17,160 bases of DNA, from the NCBI GenBank assembly GCA_025351145.1, contig JANXWM010000295.1, positions 1-17,160 of the forward strand, written 5' to 3'. Under the pieces are notes generated by a model, which was not told the origin of the DNA, did no database searches, and was given only the letters and a program-made list of their open reading frames with translations. Positions 7,644 to 16,800 of the stretch are shown here, one piece after another; within the stretch, counting starts at the first letter, position 1, and each line of letters opens with the position of its first letter. A program made the translations under genes and the position numbers. Origin of the DNA: Chitinophagaceae bacterium (GTDB lineage Bacteria > Bacteroidota > Bacteroidia > Chitinophagales > Chitinophagaceae).

Positions 7644-9461
7644 ATGAAACAATTATTATCACTTTTTATTGGCATGATGATTACAGCAATTGTTTTTGCA
7701 CAGCCGTCTGAAAAGCAAGCACTGCAAGGCTTTGATTCATTGCAACAAAACATTCCGCATGGAACAATCGACACGGTTGTGTATGAATCCAAAACTGTTG
7801 GCACAAAAAGAAGAGCCATTGTTTATACGCCACCGGGTTATTCGAAGAAAATAAAATATCCCGTATTGTATTTATTGCATGGCATTGGCGGCGATGAAAA
7901 AGAATGGCTGAATGGTGGTACACCACAGGTGATTATGGATAATTTATATGCGCAGGGCAAGGTGCAACCAATGATCATTGTAATGCCAAATGGCAGGGCA
8001 ATGAAGGACGACCGTGCAGTGGGGAATGTTTTTGACAGCGCCAAAGTGCAGGCATTTGCAACATTTGAAAAAGACTTATTGAATGATCTCATTCCTTTTA
8101 TTGAAAAGAAATACAATGTTTATACAGACCGGGAAAATCGTGCAATTGCAGGCCTGTCAATGGGTGGAGGACAATCACTCAATTTTGGCTTGGGCAATCT
8201 TGATAAGTTTGCATGGGTAGGCGGTTTTTCTTCTGCACCAAATACAAAAGCACCGGAAGTTTTGGTACCTGATCCGGAGAAAGCAAAACAGCAACTAAAA
8301 TTATTATGGATATCATGCGGAGATGCGGATGGATTGATCAGCTTCAGTAAAAGAACGCATGATTATCTGCAAAAAAATGATGTGCCGCATATCTATTACA
8401 TTGAACCAGGCGTGCATGATTTTAAAGTATGGAAGAATGGGTTGTATATGTTTTCGCAGTTTTTATTTAAGCCCGTTGATGTTTCAAAATTTTCATCGTA
8501 CACGGTTTTAGGTACACCGGCTGCTACCAATGTACGTTCTTCAAAATACCCGCAGATATTGCCGGACAGTCGTGTTGTATTTCGCATAAAAGCACAAGAC
8601 GCACAGAAAGTACAGATTGATCTTGGAAAGAAATACGACATGATGAAAGACACCGGTGGTTACTGGACTGTAACAACAGATTCCATTAGTGAAGGATTTC
8701 ATTATTATTCATTACTGATAGATGGTGTGGCGGTGGTTGATCCTTCGAGTGAAGCCTTTTATGGCATGGGAAGAATGGCAAGTGGCATTGAAATACCATT
8801 TAAGGGAGATGATTATTATGCTCTAAAGGATATACCTCATGGAGACATAAGAATAAAAAAATATTACTCTGCTGTTACACGATCCTGGCGTGATCTGTAT
8901 ATCTATACACCACCGGGTTACGATGCAAATACAAATGAAAAATATCCTGTGCTATACATTTTGCATGGCGGCGGAGAAGACGAAACAGGCTGGGCTACTC
9001 AGGGCAAGACAGATTTAATACTTGACAACCTTATTGCTGCGCAAAAAGCAAAACCAATGATCATTGTAATGCCTGATGCAAACATTGGGATCGGTGGATT
9101 TACCAGTGAAGGCATAGAAAATTCAGAAAAAATGTTTGAAGCAGAGATGAAGCAGGTGATCATTCCGTTTGTAGAAAAAAATTACCGCGCAGACACTGAT
9201 GCGAATAACCGTGCGCTGGCAGGTTTGTCTATGGGTGGTTTGCATACATTGTACACAGGCATTAATAACACAGATATGTTTGCGTACCTGGGTGTATTTA
9301 GTTCGGGTTGGATAAAACCCATGCTGGATAAACTTGTAGATAAACAATACGACTTTATGCAAAAGAACACTGCAATGATTAATACGCATCTGAAAACATT
9401 CTGGATAGCAATGGGCGGCAAAGAAGATATTGCTTACAACAACTGTCAAATAATGCTGTAG
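7644..9461 (+). CDS. tandem CE1 esterase, second domain truncated by an in-frame TAG
   Basis: The frame encodes 605 residues before the stop. A signal peptide covers residues 1-19. The first esterase domain (about 45-270) has the alpha/beta-hydrolase triad: Ser172 in GLSMGG, Asp in SCGDADG, and His258 in GVHDF. A beta-sandwich of the CBM48/E-set type found in feruloyl esterases follows (about 290-385). The second esterase (from about 400) has Ser529 in GLSMGG and the Asp motif GGKEDIAY, but TAG at 9459-9461 stops it before its His. The two halves are clearly homologous (YPVLYLLHG and YPVLYILHG). CE1 members remove feruloyl or acetyl groups from arabinoxylan, and CE1-CE1 fusions with differing activities are known in Bacteroidota xylan loci. 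The first esterase should still work; the second is probably dead unless the stop is read through or is a sequence error. Confidence 0.85.
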   Translation: MKQLLSLFIGMMITAIVFAQPSEKQALQGFDSLQQNIPHGTIDTVVYESKTVGTKRRAIVYTPPGYSKKIKYPVLYLLHGIGGDEKEWLNGGTPQVIMDNLYAQGKVQPMIIVMPNGRAMKDDRAVGNVFDSAKVQAFATFEKDLLNDLIPFIEKKYNVYTDRENRAIAGLSMGGGQSLNFGLGNLDKFAWVGGFSSAPNTKAPEVLVPDPEKAKQQLKLLWISCGDADGLISFSKRTHDYLQKNDVPHIYYIEPGVHDFKVWKNGLYMFSQFLFKPVDVSKFSSYTVLGTPAATNVRSSKYPQILPDSRVVFRIKAQDAQKVQIDLGKKYDMMKDTGGYWTVTTDSISEGFHYYSLLIDGVAVVDPSSEAFYGMGRMASGIEIPFKGDDYYALKDIPHGDIRIKKYYSAVTRSWRDLYIYTPPGYDANTNEKYPVLYILHGGGEDETGWATQGKTDLILDNLIAAQKAKPMIIVMPDANIGIGGFTSEGIENSEKMFEAEMKQVIIPFVEKNYRADTDANNRALAGLSMGGLHTLYTGINNTDMFAYLGVFSSGWIKPMLDKLVDKQYDFMQKNTAMINTHLKTFWIAMGGKEDIAYNNCQIML

Positions 9462-9572
9462 AAATTTGATGAGATGGGCATCAAACACGTGTATTATGAA
9501 TATCCCGGCGGACATACCTGGCCGGTGTGGCGGAAAGACCTGTATGAATTTGCGCCGCTGCTGTTTAGGTAA
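9462..9572 (+). pseudogene. orphaned C-terminal tail of the second CE1 domain
   Basis: Directly after the TAG, the same frame continues for 36 codons with esterase sequence, including YYEYPGGHTWPVW and YEFAPLLF, and ends at TAA (9570-9572). The His in GGHTW (codon 9513-9515) is the expected catalytic His of the second domain and matches H258 of the first. No frameshift is needed, so one point change at the TAG codon would restore a protein of about 642 residues. There is no credible start for separate translation. Confidence 0.85.
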
Positions 9573-9612
9573 TCGATTTCGTGAAGCACAGATTGATGCT
9601 TTGAAATATGCA

Positions 9613-9640
9613 GTACAAGTGAGTGACACAACAGGCGATG
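9613..9640 (+). repeat. interspersed repeat, perfect form A core
   Basis: GTACAAGTGAGTGACACAAC (9613-9632) is followed by the 8-nt spacer AGGCGATG, which is the same spacer as in the reversed partial copy at 11955-11973. The second block is poorly conserved here. It lies between the esterase and GH51 genes. Confidence 0.85.
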
Positions 9641-9740
9641 ACCACTGTGTTGCAGTTGGTAAGCAAATAATTCATCAGTCAACACTTCGTGTTTTCGAAT
9701 AATAATAAAGTAAAGATGAAAACCATTTAAAATTTTATTG

Positions 9741-11861
9741 ATGCAAAAGAAATTTTTGAATAGACTTTTTGGTATTGCAGGATTTTTGAGTTGCACGGTT
9801 TTAAGTGCGAACGCTCAGAAAACAACGCTTACACTTAATTTGGACAAACCGGGTGCCAATGTAAGCCCGATGTTGTACGGGTTAATGACCGAAGAGATTA
9901 ATCATTCTTATGATGGCGGTTTATATGCTGAGCTGATCCGCAACCGCATTTTTAGAGACAGCAAAACAATACCGGAAGGATGGAGTCTTGTGAAAGGTAA
10001 TACAGCAGACAGCGCAGATATAAAGCTGATGGCTGCAAACGAAGAAAACATTCCTTATGACGAACGAAGACATGCAATTAATGGCGCACTTTCTACATGC
10101 TTAAGGTTGACTGTTGAGAAAGTTTCGGGCAGGGTTGGTATTGCAAATGAAGGTTATTGGGGCATACCGGTAAAGCCATCAACAACATACAAAGCATCGT
10201 TTTATATGAAAGGCTCAGAGCGCTCCGAACCTTTTCGCTGGCCATGGGAGCCAAAGCCAAACACGCCACCGCTTCCTGATATTCCGGATAATACACCCGG
10301 CCCTATAACTGTTTCAATAGAAAGCAATGATGGTAAAACAGTATATGCATCGGGCACTATCAATCTTCAAAAAAGTATTTACTGGAAGGAGTATGAACTG
10401 AACTTAACAACAGCCGCCAATATTCAGCCCACAAAAGATGCACGGTTTGTTATTTCAACAGACCGCACCGGTTTGTATTACTTTAATCTTGTTTCATTAT
10501 TTCCGCCAACCTATAATAATCGTGATAATGGTAACAGGCAGGATCTGATGCAAATGCTTGTGGATATGAAACCAAAATTCCTGCGCTTCCCCGGCGGTAA
10601 TTTTTTAGAAGGGCCATTGATCACCGATGCCTTTCCCTGGAAAACAACGTTGGGTAGTTTGGAAAACAGGCCGGGGCATAATGGCTCATGGGGTTACCGG
10701 GCTTCTGACGGCATGGGCTTGCTTGAGTTTTTAGAATGGTGTGAAGATATGCATGCCGAACCTGTACTCGCTTTATATGCCGGCTATTCATTACAGGGTG
10801 ATCATGTAGATGCAGGTCCACTGTTAAAGCCATATATTGATGATGCACTTAATGAGATTGAATATGTAACAGGTGATGCTTCAACGTACTGGGGTGCCAA
10901 ACGTGTTGCCGATGGGCATCCTGCACCATTTAATCTTACTTATGTTGAAATAGGGAATGAAGATTGGTTCGACAGAAGCAATAGTTATGACGGAAGGTTT
11001 AAACAATTCAGGGATGCGATTGAAGCAAAGTACCCAAACCTTATTTGCATCTCCACTATACCGGCTACGCAATACCCTTCTATGAGTGTAAAAGGTAAAG
11101 AAGCTGCTGTAGTGGATGAACATTATTACCGTACCAGTTGGGATATGTGGGAGAACGCTTCGCAGTATGATAAATATGATCGCAACGGTCCTAAAATATT
11201 TGTGGGCGAATGGGCAACACGGGAAGGTATACCAACCACAAATTTAAATGCAGCGCTTGGCGATGCTGCATGGATGACGGGCATGGAGCGGAATGCAGAT
11301 TTAATCATCATGTCCTGCTATGCGCCGCTCTTTGTAAATGTTAGTAAAGACTCAGCAACAGGCAAAAGAGCCTGGCAGTGGGATTCTGACCTGATAGGTT
11401 ATGATGCGTTGAACAGCTATGGTTCGCCGTCATATTATGTACAGCAATTGTTCAATCATTATCTCGGTAACAAAATTGTACCGGCAACATTTGAAAATGT
11501 ACCTGTGCAAAACAAGCCGCGTAGCAAAAAAGATAGTGCAGATGGCATAAAGGTTACAACTGTTCCCACTGGTTTTTACGCTGCAACCATGAATGATACA
11601 ACGGGAACTATTTATCTTAAGATTGTAAATGCATCAGCAAAAAAACAAACTATAAAAATTAACTTGAATGGTATTGATAAAATTGAGCCGGAAGCAACAA
11701 TGGTTGTTATAAAAAGTAATCAGCCGGATGATACCAATACAATTACGGACTGTGAAAATATTCTGCCGCTTACATCAACAGTAAAAGGTATTAAAACATC
11801 TTTTACAAAAGTGTTCGAACCTTATTCCGTAAACATACTTGAGTTAAAAACAGGAAAATAA
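9741..11861 (+). CDS. GH51 alpha-L-arabinofuranosidase
   Basis: A 706-residue secreted retaining glycosidase that would release terminal alpha-L-arabinofuranose from arabinoxylan or arabinan. The signal peptide (about 1-25) ends ANAQ. An early GH51 strand region (LYGLMTEEINHSYDGGLYAE) is followed by a carbohydrate-binding-like beta-sandwich insert (about 100-255) with a Pro-rich loop near 160-185. The catalytic barrel resumes with KFLRFPGGNFLEG near 278. The acid/base Glu is E407 in IGNEDW, and the nucleophile Glu is E490 in VGEWAT; VDEHYY also matches the family. A C-terminal beta-domain completes it (about 515-706). I chose the ATG at 9741; a TTG directly before it is less likely. Length and order are those of the long bacterial GH51 type. 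Confidence 0.92.
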   Translation: MQKKFLNRLFGIAGFLSCTVLSANAQKTTLTLNLDKPGANVSPMLYGLMTEEINHSYDGGLYAELIRNRIFRDSKTIPEGWSLVKGNTADSADIKLMAANEENIPYDERRHAINGALSTCLRLTVEKVSGRVGIANEGYWGIPVKPSTTYKASFYMKGSERSEPFRWPWEPKPNTPPLPDIPDNTPGPITVSIESNDGKTVYASGTINLQKSIYWKEYELNLTTAANIQPTKDARFVISTDRTGLYYFNLVSLFPPTYNNRDNGNRQDLMQMLVDMKPKFLRFPGGNFLEGPLITDAFPWKTTLGSLENRPGHNGSWGYRASDGMGLLEFLEWCEDMHAEPVLALYAGYSLQGDHVDAGPLLKPYIDDALNEIEYVTGDASTYWGAKRVADGHPAPFNLTYVEIGNEDWFDRSNSYDGRFKQFRDAIEAKYPNLICISTIPATQYPSMSVKGKEAAVVDEHYYRTSWDMWENASQYDKYDRNGPKIFVGEWATREGIPTTNLNAALGDAAWMTGMERNADLIIMSCYAPLFVNVSKDSATGKRAWQWDSDLIGYDALNSYGSPSYYVQQLFNHYLGNKIVPATFENVPVQNKPRSKKDSADGIKVTTVPTGFYAATMNDTTGTIYLKIVNASAKKQTIKINLNGIDKIEPEATMVVIKSNQPDDTNTITDCENILPLTSTVKGIKTSFTKVFEPYSVNILELKTGK

Positions 11862-11954
11862 AATTGACGTGTAATCATTTTATGGTGCAGTGGAAATAAA
11901 TAAAAGTGCAACCAATATAATGAAATGTCTGGTACCGGCTAAAGAACTTTGTGG

Positions 11955-11973
11955 CATCGCCTGTTGCGTCGCA
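11955..11973 (-). repeat. interspersed repeat, reversed form B, partial
   Basis: The + strand reads CATCGCCT then GTTGCGTCGCA. This gives the distal half of the form-B core with an AGGCGATG spacer identical to that of the copy at 9613. The GTACAAG half is lost or diverged. It lies between the GH51 and GH43 genes. Confidence 0.65.
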
Positions 11974-12045
11974 ATCCGTTCATCGGTTTGATCATAAATT
12001 AAGCTTTAATATCCGTGCACAGAATAAAAACAGTAATAATAGTTC

Positions 12046-13578
12046 ATGAAAAAATATTTGCTTCTGTTATTGATCAGCAACCTCACGTTACATGTATGTG
12101 CGCAAAATGTGCACAGCGATAACGGTAATGGTACTTATACAAACCCGTTGATCTCCGCAGATTTTCCAGACCCCGATGTTATTCGTGTTGGTGATACTTA
12201 CTACATGGTTACTACTACCATGTTTGTATTTCCGGGTGTAACAGTTTTGAAATCGCATGACCTGGTGAACTGGGAATACTGCAGCAATGCTGTGCCACGC
12301 TTTGATTTCAGCAAATGTTATGATCTTGATAGTTGTAACCGGTATGGTCATGGACAATGGGCCACGAGTATGAAATACCACAACGGTAAATTCTATTTAC
12401 TCTTCATTACGCTTGATGAAGGCGGATTTATGTGCACCGCAGATAAAGCAGAAGGCCCGTGGAAAATCACACACTTACCCAAAGGCTTTTATGATGCAGG
12501 CCTGTTCTTTGATGATGATGGAAAAATTTATGTGGCACAGGGCTACAATAATATATCTGTTACTGAAGTAGATTCAAACCTTGCGCCTGTAAGCAAAGAT
12601 TCTCTTGTATATACAGGAGATATACGCAAAGGCCTGGAAGGTGCACATGTATACAAATTGAATGGTTATTATTATTTGTATTGCACCTATGGCGGACTGG
12701 ATGGTATGCAGGTAGCATTGCGGGCAAAAAACATATACGGCCCCTATGAACAAAAGCTATTAATCTACGACACAACAAAAGGCATTAACTACGGCATTCA
12801 CCAGGGTGCGCTGATACAAACCCAAACCGGTGAATGGTGGACGATACTTTTTGTTGACAGCGGCCCATTTGGGCGTTTCCCATCTTTACAACCAATTACA
12901 TGGGTTGATGACTGGCCCATGATTGGAATAAATGGCAAAGCTGTAATCACTCATAAAAAACCGAACGTTGGAAAAATATACTCTGTAAAAGATCTGCCAA
13001 CTTCAGATGAATTCAACACCAACACATTGGGCATGCAATGGGGATGGAACCACAACCCAGACTCCACAAAATGGTCACTGACACAAAAGCCGGGCTATTT
13101 AAGATTAACCACCGCCAAAGTGGTTTCCAATCTAACAGAGGCCCGTAATACACTCACCCAAAGGCCTTTTGCAAAACATGATCAAAACATTCCAACAACC
13201 GCTACCACCAAAATAGACATAACACAGATGCGGGATGGCGACATAGCGGGGTTAGCCGTATTCCAGGATCCCTATGCGTTTATTGCCGTAAAAAAAGAAA
13301 ACGGCAAATTGTATGTAACGATGGTAAACAATGGAAAAACCATTGACTCAGTCCTTATCAATCAATCAACAGTTTACCTTAAAACCGTTGCATCCAATCC
13401 AATGGGCAAAGCAAGTTTTGCATATAGTTTTGACAACAAGACTTTTACAACAATTGGTGATGAACTCTCCATGCGCTTTAACCTGAAAATCTTTACAGGC
13501 AACAAATTCTGCCTTTTTAATTATGCAACGAAAGCAACCGGGGGTTTCGTAGATTTTGATTGGTTCATGGTAGAGTAA
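12046..13578 (+). CDS. GH43 beta-xylosidase/alpha-L-arabinofuranosidase
   Basis: A 510-residue secreted inverting glycosidase. The signal peptide (residues 1-20) ends HVCAQ. The five-bladed beta-propeller starts with the base motif FPDPDVIRVGDTYYM (D42). The pKa-modulating Asp is likely D150 in FYDAGLFFDDDG, and the acid Glu is E198 in LEGAHVYK. From about residue 325 (SDEFNTNTLGMQWGWNHNP) a concanavalin-like beta-sandwich forms the C-terminal domain and ends GGFVDFDWFMVE, as in GH43 enzymes of the xylosidase/arabinofuranosidase type. The substrate is likely xylo-oligosaccharides or arabinosyl side chains; the sequence alone does not separate these. It follows the GH51 gene by 184 nt with a partial repeat between, so it may have its own promoter. 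Confidence 0.92.
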   Translation: MKKYLLLLLISNLTLHVCAQNVHSDNGNGTYTNPLISADFPDPDVIRVGDTYYMVTTTMFVFPGVTVLKSHDLVNWEYCSNAVPRFDFSKCYDLDSCNRYGHGQWATSMKYHNGKFYLLFITLDEGGFMCTADKAEGPWKITHLPKGFYDAGLFFDDDGKIYVAQGYNNISVTEVDSNLAPVSKDSLVYTGDIRKGLEGAHVYKLNGYYYLYCTYGGLDGMQVALRAKNIYGPYEQKLLIYDTTKGINYGIHQGALIQTQTGEWWTILFVDSGPFGRFPSLQPITWVDDWPMIGINGKAVITHKKPNVGKIYSVKDLPTSDEFNTNTLGMQWGWNHNPDSTKWSLTQKPGYLRLTTAKVVSNLTEARNTLTQRPFAKHDQNIPTTATTKIDITQMRDGDIAGLAVFQDPYAFIAVKKENGKLYVTMVNNGKTIDSVLINQSTVYLKTVASNPMGKASFAYSFDNKTFTTIGDELSMRFNLKIFTGNKFCLFNYATKATGGFVDFDWFMVE

Positions 13579-13614
13579 TCCGGGATATAACAATATGAAT
13601 TTTTCTTTGAGCTA

Positions 13615-13659
13615 AGCTGCATTGCAACTATCATTGGTTGTTGTGTCACTCACTTGTAC
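13615..13659 (-). repeat. interspersed repeat, reversed perfect form A with second block
   Basis: The + strand reads AGCTGCATTGCAACTAT (13615-13631), an 8-nt spacer, and GTTGTGTCACTCACTTGTAC (13640-13659), the exact reverse complement of form A. The 8-nt spacing of the two blocks equals that at 4884-4936 and 7563-7618. This copy defines a unit of about 45 nt. Confidence 0.85.
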
Positions 13660-13796
13660 TGTTGGATTATGAATCAGCTTTTACCGAAGCGTAGATTGAA
13701 GCGAAGGGTTGTTGGTCAGAGGCAAACAAGGGCAGAGCTTTCAAAAGCAAAAAGCAGGACCTTCAAATTTCTTAAAGTAAGGATATACGAATTATC

Positions 13797-13805
13797 GTAC
13801 TTTGC
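13797..13805 (+). promoter_or_regulatory. possible Bacteroidota -7-like promoter element
   Basis: GTACTTTGC resembles the Bacteroidota -7 box (TAnnTTTG followed by C) in its TTTGC half but not in the leading TA. It lies 46 nt before the GTG start of the restriction-modification gene, a reasonable leader length. No clear -33 TTTG box is seen. This is weak evidence. Confidence 0.25.
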
Positions 13806-13851
13806 TAAATAACTGATTACAATATCGTTGGTTACATAAATAAAATTATTT

Positions 13852-16800
13852 GTGAAAAAAGACAGGAAAGAATTAATACGGGAATATTTTGTAAAGGTAA
13901 AAGCTGCTAATAAGGAGCTTACCAAAAAGGAATTGTTTAAAGACTTGCTGCATCGTTTGTATGCAGGTGAAAAAGAGATTGAAAAAATTATTGATGCCAT
14001 AAGTGCCGGTGCTGAATATGCTGTAATCAATATTCCGAGGAAAGATAAAAAACACCGCGGCAGTGCAGACACTTTATACAACCGCATTATTATAGAATTT
14101 GAGAACGATTTAAAACTTTCACTCAAACATGCGAAAGAGCAATTAGCAGGCTATATGTTAGGGCAGTTCAATAGTGGGGAAGGTTATAATTACACATTGA
14201 TCGCCTCTGATTTTATTAACTGGAAAGTGGTAGTGCCTGATGTAAGCCAGTTAGATAAATTAGACACTTTACAGGAACATGAATTAATATTAAATGAAGT
14301 AGCTACAGCTTCATTCACACTCACAGAAAGCAACGCAGAAGATTTTTATTATTGGCTCGACCGCTTTCTTTTTAAAGAAGAAAAGCAAAGGGCAACATTA
14401 AAAAGAATTGAAGAAGCCTTTGGCTATCGCAGCGCAACTTTCATAGAAAGTTTTCGCCAGATAACAGCAGTGTTTCAGGATGCAAAGAAGTATGGTGAAG
14501 TGCAGGTAAGCTATGAGCAATGGAGAAAATTTCTAAGTATTGCCTATGGCTCTTTTGCTGATACAGACAGTGCCTTTGTTATACACACTTATTTAAGCGT
14601 ATTGGCAAAAGTGCTTGCGTATGAAGTATTGAGCAATGATGATTATGTAGATGATGCAGAAATGAAATCTATTTTAAACGGCAGCATCTTTCACAAATAC
14701 AATATCCGCAATTTTGTTGACAATGATTTTTTTCATTGGGTGCATAAAGACATCTACTTTCAAAAACTTAAAAAAGTTTTTCGCCTGGTGGCACAGGAAA
14801 TTTCAACGTTCGATTTTGATAAAGTTGATGAAGATGTTTTAAAAGGCGTTTACCAGGACCTGATTGATTTAGATACCCGTCATGCATTGGGTGAATATTA
14901 TACACCCGATTGGCTTTGCGAAAGAGTGGTGCAGGAATTTAATTTTAAAACTACAGACAAAATATTAGATCCAAGTTGTGGCAGTGGCTCTTTTCTGCGT
15001 GCTGCCATCCATCGCTTAAAAGAACTCAATCCTGAAATCTCTGTAGAGCAATTAAACAACAGCATTTATGGAATAGACATTCACCCTTTAAGTGTGCAGA
15101 TTGCCAAAACAACCATGCTGGTAAGTCTGGGTAAAGAAGTTATAAACGCAAAGAAGCCTGTTCACATAAACATCATTTTAGCAAATACATTATTGGCTCC
15201 CGAAGGCGTAAAGAATTTATTTGGCGGTGAGTTTTTAATGAATATTGATAAAGACAAATACTATTTAAACACACAGGTATTTGAAGATGTGAAATTGTTT
15301 GATGAAGCATTGGAGATTTGTGAAGAATTGGCAGAACAAACACAAGGAAAAAAGATTGAAACATTGCCGGTGTTCAGCAATATTTTAAAAAGGCAATATA
15401 AAGCAAGCGGCAGTAACGCCCAGACCACTGCAAGTTTTTACCAGATTTATACCGGGCTAAAAAAAGTAAAAGAAGCAGGCAGGGACAGTATCTGGAAATT
15501 CATTGTACAAAATTTATACAAGCCATACTTTCTTAGTGCGAAGTTCGATTATGTTATTGGCAATCCGCCCTGGTTTACTTACAGCAGTATTAAGAATGAG
15601 GAATATCAAAACATATTAAATGCTTTAGCAGAGAAGTATCATGTAAAACCAGAGAAAGTTGCCAACTTTCCACACCTTGAAATCGCTGCTATTTTCCTAT
15701 CGTACTGCACCAGTTATTTTTTAAAAGAGAAAGGTCAGTTAGCATTTGTACTGCCAAGAAGTTTTTTCAGTGCGGATCACCACGATAATACAAGAAGCGG
15801 AAAAGCCAAAGGCTTCCGCCTCACAAACATTTGGGATTTACAACAGGTGCAACCTTTGTTTCGCATCCCTTCTTCAGTTTTATTTGCAGAAAAGGCAGAG
15901 GTAAATAGAAAGTTACCGGCATCAGGGCAAGATGGACTTTCTTTTAAAGGCAACCTTCCTGCACACAATTGCAATTGGTTAGCAGCTTCAAAGAAAATAA
16001 TTGAACAAGACGTAAAATGGTTCTATAGTAAACAGGGAAAATCATCGGCGTTCACAAATAAAAAAGTAAAGGCACAAACTAAAATAAATCCTTACAAAGC
16101 ACTGTTTAAACAAGGTGCAACCATTGTGCCCCGTAGTTTTTATTTTGTACAATTTGTTCAAGAAATGCCTGATGATTTTGAGGATAGGATTATTAATATA
16201 AAAACATCTGATATAATTCAGGTTGACGCAAAAGCTCCATGGAGAGGAATAGATCTTTCAGGCAAAATTGAAAGTCAGTTTTTATTTCGGACTGCTTTAT
16301 CAAAAAGCATTTTGCCATTTGCTTTATTCAAGCCTGATTTGGTAGTTCTTCCTGTAATAATCACTGCGAATAAACAAGGAAACAAATCGAGTAAATTTTA
16401 TTCATCGAATGATTTAAGAAGAGAAGGTTTTCTAAATGCTTCTAAATGGTTTGCCAATTCTGAAAGAATTTGGGATTTACAAAAAACTGCTAAGTCCAAA
16501 AATATGTCAGCCAATGATAGGATAGATTTTCAAAGAGGACTAACAGAGCAAAATTTGAATCAAAAATATATTGTTCTTTACAATGCTTTAGGTAAAGATG
16601 CTAATTCCACAGTAATAATTAGGGGCTCTTTTGATTTAGAGTTTTTTGTTGATTATAAAACTTATGTATTTTATACTGATGGAGAAAGTGAAGCATATTA
16701 TTTATCAGCGATACTTAACTCTACCGTTCCAAATACACTTATAAAAGATTTTCAGGCAAGAGGATTATTTGGTGCAAGAGGAGTAGAGAAAAAAATCCTT

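Noticed and set aside
9459..9461. Genetic recoding of TAG as a sense codon
   Set aside because: Three intact genes in the window end properly with TAG, and only degenerate sequence carries internal TAG. Simple nonsense mutation or error is the better explanation.
9123..9629. 168-codon open frame on the minus strand
   Set aside because: It lies antisense to the second CE1 domain and its tail, and has low-complexity Cys/His-rich content without a recognisable fold.
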